Shown here: positions 55,605 to 64,000 of the stretch, one piece after another | How positions within the stretch are numbered: position 1 is the first letter of the stretch | Layout: the number at the start of each line of letters is the position of its first letter | Notes under the pieces: model-generated | What the model saw: the letters and a program-made list of their open reading frames with translations, nothing else | Databases searched by the model: none | Told to the model about the DNA's origin: nothing | Assembly: GCF_900176435.1 (NCBI RefSeq) | Contig: NZ_FWYE01000001.1 | Coordinates: 124,001-188,000, forward strand | Origin: Picrophilus oshimae DSM 9789 | GTDB taxonomy: Archaea; Thermoplasmatota; Thermoplasmata; Thermoplasmatales; Thermoplasmataceae | DNA length: 64,000 bases | Direction of reading: 5' to 3' | Translations under genes and position numbers: made by a program

Positions 55605-56567
55605 ATGGATCTAAAATCAATAATATTAAGGGCGCTTAGATCGAGGAAATATACCGGCATGGCACAGTACGAAATAGAGATATTATACAACTTCTCAAGG
55701 TCACATATATCAGAGGTTTTATCATCAATGGAATCTGAAAACATTATTATAAGAACCGGTGATGGAAGATTAATAAAGAGGGTATGGCTGCGTGATTATT
55801 ACCCGGGCCATATAGATAAATTTATAAGGATAGGCATACTAAGATCCAGTGAGTACATACCATTAATATCCGGGATATACTCAATGTTCAATGATTATAA
55901 TATTAAGATAATACCATTTGATGACACGGTTTCATTGATGGATGCATTGAAGTACGAGGCCCTCGAATTTGCGATGGCACCTTCACTATCCCAAATAATG
56001 TATGCAATGACCTCTGATAATATAAAGATCATAGGCGCGGTTGCCTCAGGTGGTTCGAGTATTATTAAAAACAGCAATGATAACAAAAGGCTTTTATCAT
56101 CTGCGCTTTCATCAATGATGATCATGAGCAGGGAGTTTGCCAGGGGTAAAAATCTTGAAATTGAGTTCTTTAAGAATCCTTTAAGGGCAGTAAAGGAATT
56201 TAAGAATTCAGGATATATATCAATATGGGAGCCATATTCAACATTTTTAATAAATAATGGATATAAAAAGGTATCATCCTATGAGGATTACCTTGACAGC
56301 ATGCCATGCTGCATGGTTGCCTCGAATCCTGATTTCATAGCAAGGAATCCTGGGGTTTTAAGGATAAAAAATGGGGATTACAATAATGACATATTAAAAA
56401 TGTTCTATAAAATAACCGGTATAGGCATTAAAAATATAAAGGAATCATTAAAAAACTATGATTTCAAGACAGATATATCAATGGAAACAGTATATGGAAT
56501 TATTGAAAAAACAGGTATATTAATGGATAAAAACAAGATAAAGAACGTATTTTATTTAAATAAGTGA
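55605..56567 (+). CDS. HTH regulator fused to a substrate-binding-protein-like domain
   Basis: 320 residues, cytoplasmic (no signal peptide or helix). Residues 1-65 are a winged helix (RSRKYTGMAQYEIEILYNFSRSHISEVLSSMESENIIIRTGDGRLIKRV). From about 70 on it reads like a periplasmic-binding-protein fold of the NMT1/nitrate-sulfonate type: strand IRIGILRSSEYIPLISGI, then PFDDTVSLMDALKYEALEFAMAPSLSQIMYAM, then hinge-like alternation to the end. So a transport-type ligand pocket has become a sensor. It is divergent from an amino acid permease, 81 bases apart or 36 with the longer permease start. Confidence 0.74.
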   Translation: MDLKSIILRALRSRKYTGMAQYEIEILYNFSRSHISEVLSSMESENIIIRTGDGRLIKRVWLRDYYPGHIDKFIRIGILRSSEYIPLISGIYSMFNDYNIKIIPFDDTVSLMDALKYEALEFAMAPSLSQIMYAMTSDNIKIIGAVASGGSSIIKNSNDNKRLLSSALSSMMIMSREFARGKNLEIEFFKNPLRAVKEFKNSGYISIWEPYSTFLINNGYKKVSSYEDYLDSMPCCMVASNPDFIARNPGVLRIKNGDYNNDILKMFYKITGIGIKNIKESLKNYDFKTDISMETVYGIIEKTGILMDKNKIKNVFYLNK

Positions 56568-58118
56568 TTCAACATCTATCTCAAGGAATGCAATTGGATT
56601 GTATATATCGAATTTTGTGTATATCTCAGGGTCCATCTCACCTATTATACCGGCATCGACCCCGTTTATTTTTATTACCCCGGATCTTCCCGGTATTAAT
56701 GTTTCTATATCCATTGGCTCAACGTGAAAATCAATTGATAATCTTAATGATAGATATCTTAGTATTTTATATATTGATGTGTAATCGGTTTCAGAATCGC
56801 ATATCATTGCACAGAGATGTGTTTTCTCCTCGGTTTTGGAAATTACATTACCTATCTCAAAGATCTTCTGCGGTAGTGGATTTCTTTTATTTATATTAAG
56901 AAAATTTAAAAAGTTAAGATAGAGTCTATCCCTTATTACAGAGAAGTCAATGCTCTTTGGGTTTTCAATTTTAAAACCGCCATCGTATTTTATATTATTA
57001 TAATAATTCGATGATAAAACAAAGGTCATGATCTCCTGAAAGCCTGATGATATCATAATGTCCCTAATTATATTCTTAAAATCGTTGATTTTATAATGCC
57101 TTGCAATGCCGGATGTTTCAGGAACGTTCTCATCTATGTTGTTATATCCATAGGCCTTTGCAATATCCTCTATTATATCGACATCGCCCATGACATCGAT
57201 CCTGTTCCCTGGTACAAGTACATTATAGCCATATGATGATACCTCGGCACGGTACCCCATCCTTCTTAATGATTCTATTGTATTCTCCCTGCCAATGCTT
57301 ATACCAAGGTACCTTTTTATAATATTATCATTTAATTTCAATGGTCTGAAATCGTATTTTAAAACACCTTTTAATCCTGGAAAATTGGCGTATGAAACCT
57401 TATAGTTAAGGTAATGCATCTCGTACATAAAAAGCATCAGTGCGCTTCTAACAGCATTGAAATCACTGCCTGTTATATCAAAGAAGAGATTTTTTGTATC
57501 CTCCGTAACAATGGACTTTTTGCCGTTTATAACAGGAGGCATGGATAAAACATCATTTTCATCATCGATAATAACGATTGGCCTCTTAACAAGGCTTCCG
57601 TATTCAATACCCTTTGGGTGACCTGATATAATTTCATTCACGCTGCCTTTAAATCCATCATAGGTTTCAAATGAAATATCATCAGCGTATTTTAATAAAA
57701 ACGGCGGTTTTATCTTATCAAGGTCATGAATGCCTATTGCCATCTTCTTTCTGTTTTTGCCTATTGTTTCATGAAGCCTTTCCTGGTATTCTATTATATG
57801 TTTAAAGAGATTGCCAAGCCTGTGTCCGCTGGCTGTAAATCCCATTATGTATCTATCATTTAATTTTGATGTGAATTTTACATTTGATCTATCAAACGGG
57901 CTTTTTACAATAAAATTGTTGTGATAATATGTTTTTATTGCATTGTTTATTGCATAAAATGAAAAAAGATCGGGCCTGTCTGGATTCAGCTCCACCTTTA
58001 TATCATCATCGCATTCTATAGAGAATCCTATAATATCAGAAAATTTATTTAAATAATCAATAAAGGATTCACCAAATGAGGTCCTAAGATATGATCTATC
58101 AGCCCTGATTACAACCAT
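56556..58118 (-). CDS. pheT: Phenylalanyl-tRNA synthetase beta subunit
   Basis: 520 residues, slightly short for the archaeal form. It has the B3/B4-type region NPDRPDLFSFYAINNAIKTYY at the N-terminus, GHPKGIEYG, and the core VNVPGNRIDVMGDVDIIEDIAKAYGYNNI-like stretch (VPGNRIDVMGDVDIIED) of the B5 domain. The C-terminal pseudo-catalytic domain lies at about 330-520 (IMISSGFQEIMTFVLSS, KIFEIGNVI). It pairs with PheS, whose gene is not in the window. The upstream RHH gene is 23 bases away on the same strand. Confidence 0.93.
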   Translation of the reverse strand: MVVIRADRSYLRTSFGESFIDYLNKFSDIIGFSIECDDDIKVELNPDRPDLFSFYAINNAIKTYYHNNFIVKSPFDRSNVKFTSKLNDRYIMGFTASGHRLGNLFKHIIEYQERLHETIGKNRKKMAIGIHDLDKIKPPFLLKYADDISFETYDGFKGSVNEIISGHPKGIEYGSLVKRPIVIIDDENDVLSMPPVINGKKSIVTEDTKNLFFDITGSDFNAVRSALMLFMYEMHYLNYKVSYANFPGLKGVLKYDFRPLKLNDNIIKRYLGISIGRENTIESLRRMGYRAEVSSYGYNVLVPGNRIDVMGDVDIIEDIAKAYGYNNIDENVPETSGIARHYKINDFKNIIRDIMISSGFQEIMTFVLSSNYYNNIKYDGGFKIENPKSIDFSVIRDRLYLNFLNFLNINKRNPLPQKIFEIGNVISKTEEKTHLCAMICDSETDYTSIYKILRYLSLRLSIDFHVEPMDIETLIPGRSGVIKINGVDAGIIGEMDPEIYTKFDIYNPIAFLEIDVESLI

Positions 58119-58141
58119 AGATGCGTAATTGTATATCTTAT

Positions 58142-58447
58142 TTAACGTTTGTTTTGTATGCTCTTTGCCTTTTCCTTAACGTATTCCTTTAGTATTTCAC
58201 GTATTAGCTCCTCAATGGATACTGCCTCTCCCGAGGATACTTTTTCCTCAAGCTCCTTGTATACCTTTCCCGGTATTTTTAAATCCAGATCGCTTACATT
58301 GCTTGTTTCGTTCTTTGCTATGAACTCCTCTATTGCACGTCTTATAACCTCAGAGACCCCATTATAATGATATTTTTTCACCAGTTTCTCAAGTTTTTCC
58401 ATCACATCGGAGGATATCCTTATTGTTATCCTATAAGATAATGACAT
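58142..58447 (-). CDS. Tandem ribbon-helix-helix protein
   Basis: 101 residues holding two RHH-like units in one chain: RITIRISSDVMEKLEKLVKK...SEVIRRAIEEFI (residues 5-44) and DLDLKIPGKVYKELEEKVSSG...IEELIREILKEYVKEKA (about 54-96). Each has a strand followed by two helices. Single-unit CopG regulators dimerise through the strand; this may form the equivalent within one chain or make an extended tetramer. It is upstream of pheT, so it may be autoregulatory. No toxin partner is adjacent. Confidence 0.75.
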   Translation of the reverse strand: MSLSYRITIRISSDVMEKLEKLVKKYHYNGVSEVIRRAIEEFIAKNETSNVSDLDLKIPGKVYKELEEKVSSGEAVSIEELIREILKEYVKEKAKSIQNKR

Positions 58448-58498
58448 AATACACCAGTTTTTTTGATAATAAGATTATTGAAATATAAACCTTTTGAT

Positions 58499-59236
58499 TT
58501 ATACATCGATTGATCTTAAAAAAACTCTGTAAATGATTGATTCTATAAATAATGAATTATATTTATTTTTTATATATCTGTTATCAAAACGGTATTTTAT
58601 AAATGAAATATTATCATAAATTATGTCGTATAAAATTAATGGCTCTGGTTCAGCAAGGAACCTGTTATGGTATTTTATTGAAAATGGATCCTCATCGGAG
58701 TGCATTGCAAAGCCCATTATGCTCCTCAGCTGATGCCATACAAAGCTTTTTCCGTAGAAGTTTACAACGGTAAAATCATTATATTCCTCAAATTCTATTT
58801 TGTTTATTGTCCTTACAGGATTTCTGTAATCATTTTTTGAGAAGTTTGTAAAATCGTGTGTCCCAAGAAACCTTGCTATATTATTCTTTAATCTGGAATC
58901 TATTCTGTATGGTATTATATATTTATATATCTTCATTGAATTATACCTTGGATTTATATAACTGTTTGATAAATAATATGAATGAAAGAACATGTTTTTT
59001 ATGTTTCCATTTAATATGCCAAGGATTTTTTCAGGCCTTTCCTCTGTTTTTATATAAAATACATTTCCGGCGGCCGAAACGTTTTTATCTGTTCTTGCTG
59101 CAGATTCAATGTTTTTTGTTATATTATATTCAGAAAGAACATTTATTATAACAGATTCAACGCTATTTTTTGAGTTTGAACGGTCAAAGCCCTCAAACTT
59201 TGTACCATCATAGCCGTATTTAATAAGCAGATGCAT
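58499..59236 (-). CDS. truA: tRNA pseudouridine synthase TruA
   Basis: 245 residues from the ATG at 59236. It has the catalytic aspartate in ARTDKNVSAAGNVF, plus NPRYNSMKIYKYIIPY and the C-terminal HQLRSIMGFAM of the TruA/Pus1 family. It makes pseudouridine at tRNA positions 38-40. The frame also permits a start at 59254. It overlaps the 3' end of the upstream MFS gene by 17 bases, so the two are coupled. Confidence 0.92.
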   Translation of the reverse strand: MHLLIKYGYDGTKFEGFDRSNSKNSVESVIINVLSEYNITKNIESAARTDKNVSAAGNVFYIKTEERPEKILGILNGNIKNMFFHSYYLSNSYINPRYNSMKIYKYIIPYRIDSRLKNNIARFLGTHDFTNFSKNDYRNPVRTINKIEFEEYNDFTVVNFYGKSFVWHQLRSIMGFAMHSDEDPFSIKYHNRFLAEPEPLILYDIIYDNISFIKYRFDNRYIKNKYNSLFIESIIYRVFLRSIDV

Positions 59237-60401
59237 TTCTCTTTGAGAGGCCATGCTTTACCATATATATAAGTGGTATAAATACGATTGAAATTATGCC
59301 CATGGACGTCCATGCATATTCATAATTATAGAAATGAACGATACCAGAGAATATAACAGGTAATATAAATGCTATGAGCAGCTGGAAAAGATTTATAATT
59401 GAGAGTGTAACTGAAACCATATCCCTTCTTGATATATACCTTCCAAATGTATATGAAATTGAAAAGCCGTAGACAGTGAGCATGCCAAGTATGATTATTA
59501 TAAAAGTCAATAATAAATAGTTATAAACGAAGGATATTAAAATTAAAAGGAATCCTGTTATCATATTGACCAGGGCAAACGTCATAAATTTTTTTGACGT
59601 CCTTGAAAAGTGGAGGCCGCCAAGAATGCCGCCGACAAAACCTATAAAAAGGTAAATTGATGATATTGAGCTTGCATTTATCGGTGGTATTCCCCTGGAT
59701 TCAAGGTAATAAACAAAGAACTGCCCCATGATTGTTTCAGAGACCATGCTTGCTATGCTTGCCAGTGCTATTATAAATATTAATGGTGATAGAATAACAT
59801 GCGTCATATCTTTTAATATCATGGATCTGTTGCTTTTTATATTCTCCGTTTCCCTGTTTATAAAAACATTGAAAAACAGTATAACAAAGGTTATTATTCC
59901 GGCTATGATAAACGCCGTCCTGTAATTTAAATACATATCAAGATAGCCCCAGCCTATAACGCCTATGCCGGCGCCTAGATTAAAGGAGCCATTGTATGCT
60001 CCAATATGAAATGTGTACCTGTCCTCCGGGACTATTGATGCAAGGACACTGAGCGCAGGCGAGAAAAACAGCGCTGCAGAGAATCCGGCAAAGAACCTTG
60101 ATAAGATTAATTCCGGAAAATTTGATGACAGGCCTGATGCTATTGCAAAGAAACCTACAAGGAAAAGCCCGATAAAGCTTATGTTCTTATCACCAATTCT
60201 TGATGACAGGTATCCACCAAGGATCTGAAAAACAGAGATGCCAAGATAGAATGCAGATACAAGGAATCCAATGTATACAATGTTTATATTTAAATAGGAT
60301 TTTATATAACTAAGAGCTGGGGCCATATCCATCCAGTTTAAGGCATATATGGCCCTGGCGGCATGTATACCTGCAGCCCTTGCCCTGTAATCCATTGCCA
60401 T
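59220..60401 (-). CDS. MFS transporter
   Basis: 393 residues and 12 helices. The N-terminal IHAARAIYALNWMDMAPALSYIKSYLNINIVYIGFLVSAFYLGISVFQILGGYLSSRIGDKNI (motif A) and RFFAGFSAALFFSPALSVLASIVPEDR are typical of organic anion or cyanate-type MFS proteins. Asp near TM1 and RxG in TM4 are plausible proton-coupling features. It is upstream of and overlaps truA. Substrate is unknown. Confidence 0.86.
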   Translation of the reverse strand: MAMDYRARAAGIHAARAIYALNWMDMAPALSYIKSYLNINIVYIGFLVSAFYLGISVFQILGGYLSSRIGDKNISFIGLFLVGFFAIASGLSSNFPELILSRFFAGFSAALFFSPALSVLASIVPEDRYTFHIGAYNGSFNLGAGIGVIGWGYLDMYLNYRTAFIIAGIITFVILFFNVFINRETENIKSNRSMILKDMTHVILSPLIFIIALASIASMVSETIMGQFFVYYLESRGIPPINASSISSIYLFIGFVGGILGGLHFSRTSKKFMTFALVNMITGFLLILISFVYNYLLLTFIIIILGMLTVYGFSISYTFGRYISRRDMVSVTLSIINLFQLLIAFILPVIFSGIVHFYNYEYAWTSMGIISIVFIPLIYMVKHGLSKRNASAY

Positions 60402-60498
60402 GTATGTAATATAATTAAATAACCTTTACTAATAAATAAAAAGCAAATAAATGAAAAAAGTAATAAAGAATTAAATATCGAAATGTGTTTAAGCATTA

Positions 60499-61212
60499 AT
60501 GAAGACAAGGGAATTATTTCTTGATGACCAGTACATGAAGGAATGTGACTCAAAGGTTACAATGGTTGAGTTTACAGATATGACCGTTGACCAGAGCGTT
60601 TTCTTTCCAACAAGAGCAGGGGAGCCAAATGACAAGGGTACTGTAACAATAAATGGTAAGGACTACGTAATCGTTGATGTCTGGGAGGACGGTGAAAACA
60701 TCCATTTGATCTCTCTTGATACCTATCCACAGGACATAGCAGGTCAAACAGTTCATCAAAAAATAGACTGGGATGTAAGATATAATCATATGAGGTACAG
60801 ATCAGCACTGTTTTTAATATCAGGAATAGCATATAAATTTTACAATGCAAGGTGCCGCATGAACCAGACCTATGAGGATAATGCATGGATAGATGTTTAC
60901 GTTGACGAGATGAACGAGGAAAAGCTTGAAAAGATAAAAACAGAGATGAAAAAGATCATAGAATCTGGAATTGACATTAATGCATCATACATATCAAGGG
61001 ATGAGTTTACAAAGAACAGCCAGCTTATGAATCTATCAAAGGATAAAATGCCAGAGGGCGATAATATAAGAATAATAAATATATCAGGGTTACCAATGCA
61101 GCCAGACAACGGCGTTCATGTAAAGAACACAAGGGAGATCGGTGATTTCGAGATAACAACAACGATGGCAAAGGGCAAAATGGAGAGACGCCTTACAGTA
61201 AAGTTAAAGTAA
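60499..61212 (+). CDS. AlaX-like editing-domain protein with degraded zinc site
   Basis: 237 residues of the AlaX (alanyl-tRNA editing) family: VDQSVFFPTRAGEPNDKGTV, TVHQKIDWDVRYNHMRYRSALFLISG, and GVHVKNTREIGDFEI. The family binds zinc with HxxxH and CxxxH. Here HTAxH is RSALF (Arg101, Phe105), and CGGTH is DNGVH (Asp203, His207), so three of four ligands are lost. The Gln of GGQ is also changed (AGEP). Family members remove Ser or Gly from tRNA-Ala; this one likely cannot by the usual mechanism. A different role, or tRNA binding without hydrolysis, is inferred. The next gene is 21 bases downstream. Confidence 0.8.
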   Translation: MKTRELFLDDQYMKECDSKVTMVEFTDMTVDQSVFFPTRAGEPNDKGTVTINGKDYVIVDVWEDGENIHLISLDTYPQDIAGQTVHQKIDWDVRYNHMRYRSALFLISGIAYKFYNARCRMNQTYEDNAWIDVYVDEMNEEKLEKIKTEMKKIIESGIDINASYISRDEFTKNSQLMNLSKDKMPEGDNIRIINISGLPMQPDNGVHVKNTREIGDFEITTTMAKGKMERRLTVKLK

Positions 61213-61233
61213 AAGTTTTAAAATAATTAATTT

Positions 61234-62346
61234 ATGAGTGAGAAAAGTATAATAGAGTCATTTAGTAAATTCATGTCATTTGTTGGCATATTTATAGCCA
61301 TGGTTTCATTCTTTTATTATTTGCCGTTTATTTCAAAGTATTATTATGTGCTAGAAAACATTCCATTAAGTTCATATATTTATATAGGTTCAAGACCTGG
61401 TTCAACTGATATATTAATAATTGCCGCAATCACATTGATATTTGTGATTCTTGGATTATCATCAGTGTTTTATAAAAATAATAAGATAATGAGCTTTAAA
61501 CCAAAGAATTCATTTTACACATTTTTCTCACTTTACACGGCAATAATAATCTTTGCCTCTGTTATATTGGATACAATTGATCCTGAAATAGTATTACAGA
61601 GCGTCTTTCATTTCAGACCGGCCGTTGAAAATATAATATATTCTGCAAATTCAGTGTTTCAGATGCTTTTACTTGTCCTTGTACCCGGATTCATATTAAT
61701 ATTTATAACGCTTCTTGCAAAAAGGGAGCTTACATTGAGTAATATTTTAAATCCGGAGAATTCAATAAAGAGCCTGCGCTGGGTCTACTCTGTTATAATA
61801 GCCGGTATTTCGGTTCTATTAACAAATTATGGTTTTTACAACACATTAATGCTTTACATAGATATACTTTTCATTTCATATATCTTCTTTTCATTCGGCT
61901 TTCTAAGGGCACTTTTAATAAATTTTACACTCTCGGAGATGGATTTTGTGGCAGTGCTTTTCCAGCACAATGTTTTTATCTATCCTGTTCTTTCAATATA
62001 TTTATTCTTATGGGCCTTTGCCGGCCTTTATGCCATAACCGCATACTATATTGAGAGATCTAAGAATAAAAAGGAAAAAAGTGAAAAAAATGATGATAAT
62101 ATAAATGATATGAATAATAATTATAACGAGGTAAATAATTACCAGAGAAGCTTTAATGCAAAAATGCCGGATCCAGATACATTATGGATAAGGAGCTCAT
62201 GCCCTGAATGCAATGGTGTTGATTTTAAAATTAATGATGATATGAGCCTGGAATGCCTGAGATGCCATTACAAAATTGATAAGGATGCGCATGGAATATA
62301 TAATATAAGATACAGCGATAATTTAAAACGTTTGAACAGATATTAA
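61234..62346 (+). CDS. Membrane protein with C-terminal zinc ribbon
   Basis: 370 residues. About seven or eight helices (residues about 12-285) are followed by an Asn/Glu-rich linker (KKEKSEKNDDNINDMNNNYNEVNN) and a cytosolic zinc ribbon, CPECNG...CLRCHYK, near residues 327-350. I do not recognise the membrane part. The stop overlaps the convergent HAD gene by four bases. It follows the AlaX-like gene at 21 bases on the same strand, so it is probably in the same transcript. Confidence 0.72.
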   Translation: MSEKSIIESFSKFMSFVGIFIAMVSFFYYLPFISKYYYVLENIPLSSYIYIGSRPGSTDILIIAAITLIFVILGLSSVFYKNNKIMSFKPKNSFYTFFSLYTAIIIFASVILDTIDPEIVLQSVFHFRPAVENIIYSANSVFQMLLLVLVPGFILIFITLLAKRELTLSNILNPENSIKSLRWVYSVIIAGISVLLTNYGFYNTLMLYIDILFISYIFFSFGFLRALLINFTLSEMDFVAVLFQHNVFIYPVLSIYLFLWAFAGLYAITAYYIERSKNKKEKSEKNDDNINDMNNNYNEVNNYQRSFNAKMPDPDTLWIRSSCPECNGVDFKINDDMSLECLRCHYKIDKDAHGIYNIRYSDNLKRLNRY

Positions 62347-62957
62347 ATTTCTATATTTATACCATAGTTTATGGCTTTTACAATATTTATTAGTTCATCG
62401 AATTTATATACGGTAAAATCAGCGTTTTTTATAACATTATAATCAAATGGATTAAATGCCACGAAGTATTTTGATGATTTTTTCATTGATGCGTCGAATA
62501 CTGTGTCGCCAACTGATAATGCCTCATCCTTTTTTATTTTATAGAGCCTCAGGAACCTGTCAAGGTTTAGATTCTTTTTCGATGGATCGACATTTTTTAT
62601 GAAATTTATATATCCATTTTTAATTATTATATCGTTTCCTATGTAATCATCAAAGCCGTATATGTTTGCTATCTTCTCCGCGAATGAATGCACTCCGGCT
62701 GATATTATAACCATCTTTATGTTTGTTCTCTCCCTGAAATCATATAATTTATAAAGATCGTTGTTTATGTCATTCACATCGAAGCTTTTTGATATATGTC
62801 TTCTTATGTTTATTTCCTCTGGAATTTTTATACGTTTTTTTGAAAGCCCCTGAAATGTGTACTCCTTGAAATCAAAAAGGTTTGAAAAAACCCTTTCCCA
62901 GGAGTTCCTGTGTTTTAAAAGAACCCCGTCCATATCAAATGCTATTAATTTTATCAT
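62343..62957 (-). CDS. HAD-superfamily phosphatase
   Basis: 204 residues with the HAD motifs: motif I FDMDGVLL (Asp8, Asp10), motif II VIISAGVHSF, motif III with lysine in DPSKKN, and motif IV LSVGDTVFDASM. The helical cap between motifs I and II (about 15-75) fits the phosphoserine-phosphatase-like subfamily. It dephosphorylates a small metabolite. The start overlaps the upstream MFS stop by four bases (ATGA), so they form one operon. Confidence 0.87.
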   Translation of the reverse strand: MIKLIAFDMDGVLLKHRNSWERVFSNLFDFKEYTFQGLSKKRIKIPEEINIRRHISKSFDVNDINNDLYKLYDFRERTNIKMVIISAGVHSFAEKIANIYGFDDYIGNDIIIKNGYINFIKNVDPSKKNLNLDRFLRLYKIKKDEALSVGDTVFDASMKKSSKYFVAFNPFDYNVIKNADFTVYKFDELINIVKAINYGINIEI

Positions 62958-64000
62958 TCTATTACCTCTATATTTCTCATTTCATTTAGCTCTCCGGACG
63001 TCTTTTCAAGAGAACCTTTTGTTTCAGGTATTATTACCCATGTTAGTATCCCGGCTATTATTGCAAGTGCTGTTAAATAGTAAAATGCAAAGCTTTCCCC
63101 AAAGGCTATGAACATGTACGGGAAAACAAAAGATGACAATGATGCACCTGTTCTTCCAGCTGCAACTGTATATGACTGTATCTGTGATCTTATCTTTGTG
63201 GGTGCCAGCTCAACACCAAGCATACCCGAGGCGCTTATTGATCCTGGACCATACTGGTTTGCAAAGTTCTGCATGCCGTATAGCATTAATCCAAGGAATG
63301 CCGGAAGCAGTGAAAAGTCCTTTAGTATTCCAAATGATAACAGGAATACGCCCATTAATATAAAGCCTGAAACCTGCAATGGCTTTCTTCCAACACGGTC
63401 TATCAATGATACTGCAACTATGCCGCCTGGTATTGTAAATGCAAGCTCCATTACAAACTGAAAGATATCTGATGGTATTCCAAGACCTGATGCTATTAAA
63501 CTTGGGCCAAAAAGTATGCTTGAATATGCTATCTGGTCGTATAAAAACCAGAGTATCATGGCCGTTATGTAAAATCCGGCATATCTTTTAAAGTAGTGCA
63601 TGAATGTATTATTATCTTTTATCTCGCCGTTTATTTTTATTTCCCTGTTTGCTATGTACTTTACCTCGTTAATGAATTTGTCCTTATCGCCAACGATCCT
63701 TGCTATGAACCTTGGTGTCTCAGGCATCCTCCTTCTTAAATAAACAACGGCAAGTGCTGGCATTGCACCGGCTGATAGAACAATTCTCCATAGAAGGTCT
63801 GGTGATACCAAAGGTGCAATTAATAGATAAACAACGGCTGCCAGTGTTGCACCGAAGCCCCACATTAAACCAAAGCCGAATGCTATTGTCTTTCCGCGAT
63901 CCCTTGAATTGGAATGCTCTGCCATTATCATTGGTGATAGAACATAATCTGCACCAACACCGAGACCAAGAATGAACCTTATTACTATTAAAAATGTTAT
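62954..64000 (-). CDS. MFS metabolite:H+ symporter, 5' end beyond window
   Basis: The frame is open to the window edge: an ATG at 63931 is internal, because the 23 codons before it continue as RFILGLGVGADYVLSP, the typical helix-4 motif of this branch. So at least 349 residues are here and the true start lies outside. MPETPRF and DRVGRKPLQVSGF (second motif A) match sugar/organic acid:H+ symporters, similar to the gene at 37513. The C-terminus is KTSGELNEMRNIEVIE. It is followed in the operon by the HAD phosphatase gene. Confidence 0.88.
   Translation of the reverse strand: MTFLIVIRFILGLGVGADYVLSPMIMAEHSNSRDRGKTIAFGFGLMWGFGATLAAVVYLLIAPLVSPDLLWRIVLSAGAMPALAVVYLRRRMPETPRFIARIVGDKDKFINEVKYIANREIKINGEIKDNNTFMHYFKRYAGFYITAMILWFLYDQIAYSSILFGPSLIASGLGIPSDIFQFVMELAFTIPGGIVAVSLIDRVGRKPLQVSGFILMGVFLLSFGILKDFSLLPAFLGLMLYGMQNFANQYGPGSISASGMLGVELAPTKIRSQIQSYTVAAGRTGASLSSFVFPYMFIAFGESFAFYYLTALAIIAGILTWVIIPETKGSLEKTSGELNEMRNIEVIE

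Overview
The window is archaeal and low in GC. Seen directly: ATA and AGG codons dominate, spacers are very AT-rich, and many genes have a TATA-like element about 22-30 bases before the start codon, which suggests largely leaderless transcription. The markers are archaeal: proteasome alpha subunit, tricorn protease, small primase subunit PriS, ribosomal proteins eL40, eL41 and eS17, the bifunctional FBP aldolase/phosphatase, AglB/STT3 and archaeal-type RNase P RNA. Tricorn plus sulfur oxygenase reductase (SOR) plus a hydrogenase-4-like complex in an AT-rich genome points to an acidophilic Thermoplasmatales member. Picrophilus is my best guess; this is inference, not a database match.

Layout. 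1-5.2 kb: 5' part of an archaeosine radical-SAM gene, an aldo/keto reductase, tRNA-Val, a decayed stretch with a broken GNAT gene, two membrane proteins and an acyl-CoA dehydrogenase. 5.3-11.7 kb: six overlapping genes for a hydrogenase-4-like membrane complex whose large subunit has lost all four Ni-binding cysteines. 11.7-17.5 kb: hemerythrin-like protein, eL41, Usp, eS17, rhodanese plus HemQ-like protein, purB, tRNA-Leu. 17.6-22.1 kb: a drug exporter and tricorn. 22.2-26.4 kb: a cobalamin operon and a kinase. 26.4-34.1 kb: purQ, eL40, FBP aldolase/phosphatase, S2P protease, proteasome alpha, primase and SOR. 34.3-41.8 kb: Nudix, RNase P RNA, PadR, a secreted glycoprotein-like protein, two MFS transporters with a regulator, and tRNA-Cys.

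41.9-64 kb: thioesterase, Hjc-like nuclease, class III aminotransferase, ferritin-VIT1 fusion, MFS, an RNase H-fold protein, a secreted protein next to a giant (about 2057 aa) STT3, an amino acid permease divergent from an unusual HTH/substrate-binding fusion, pheT, a tandem RHH protein, truA, MFS, an AlaX paralogue lacking most of its zinc site, a membrane zinc-ribbon protein, a HAD phosphatase and a truncated MFS gene.

Together the genes suit an acidophilic heterotroph that scavenges peptides and organic acids (tricorn, acyl-CoA dehydrogenase, seven MFS or permease genes), heavily glycosylates its surface, and has an ion-translocating redox module with no hydrogenase site. No CRISPR array, intact insertion sequence or replication origin was seen. 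The most interesting items are the nickel-less complex (5.3-11.7 kb), the giant STT3 (48.0-54.2 kb) and the AlaX-like protein with a degraded metal site (60.5-61.2 kb).
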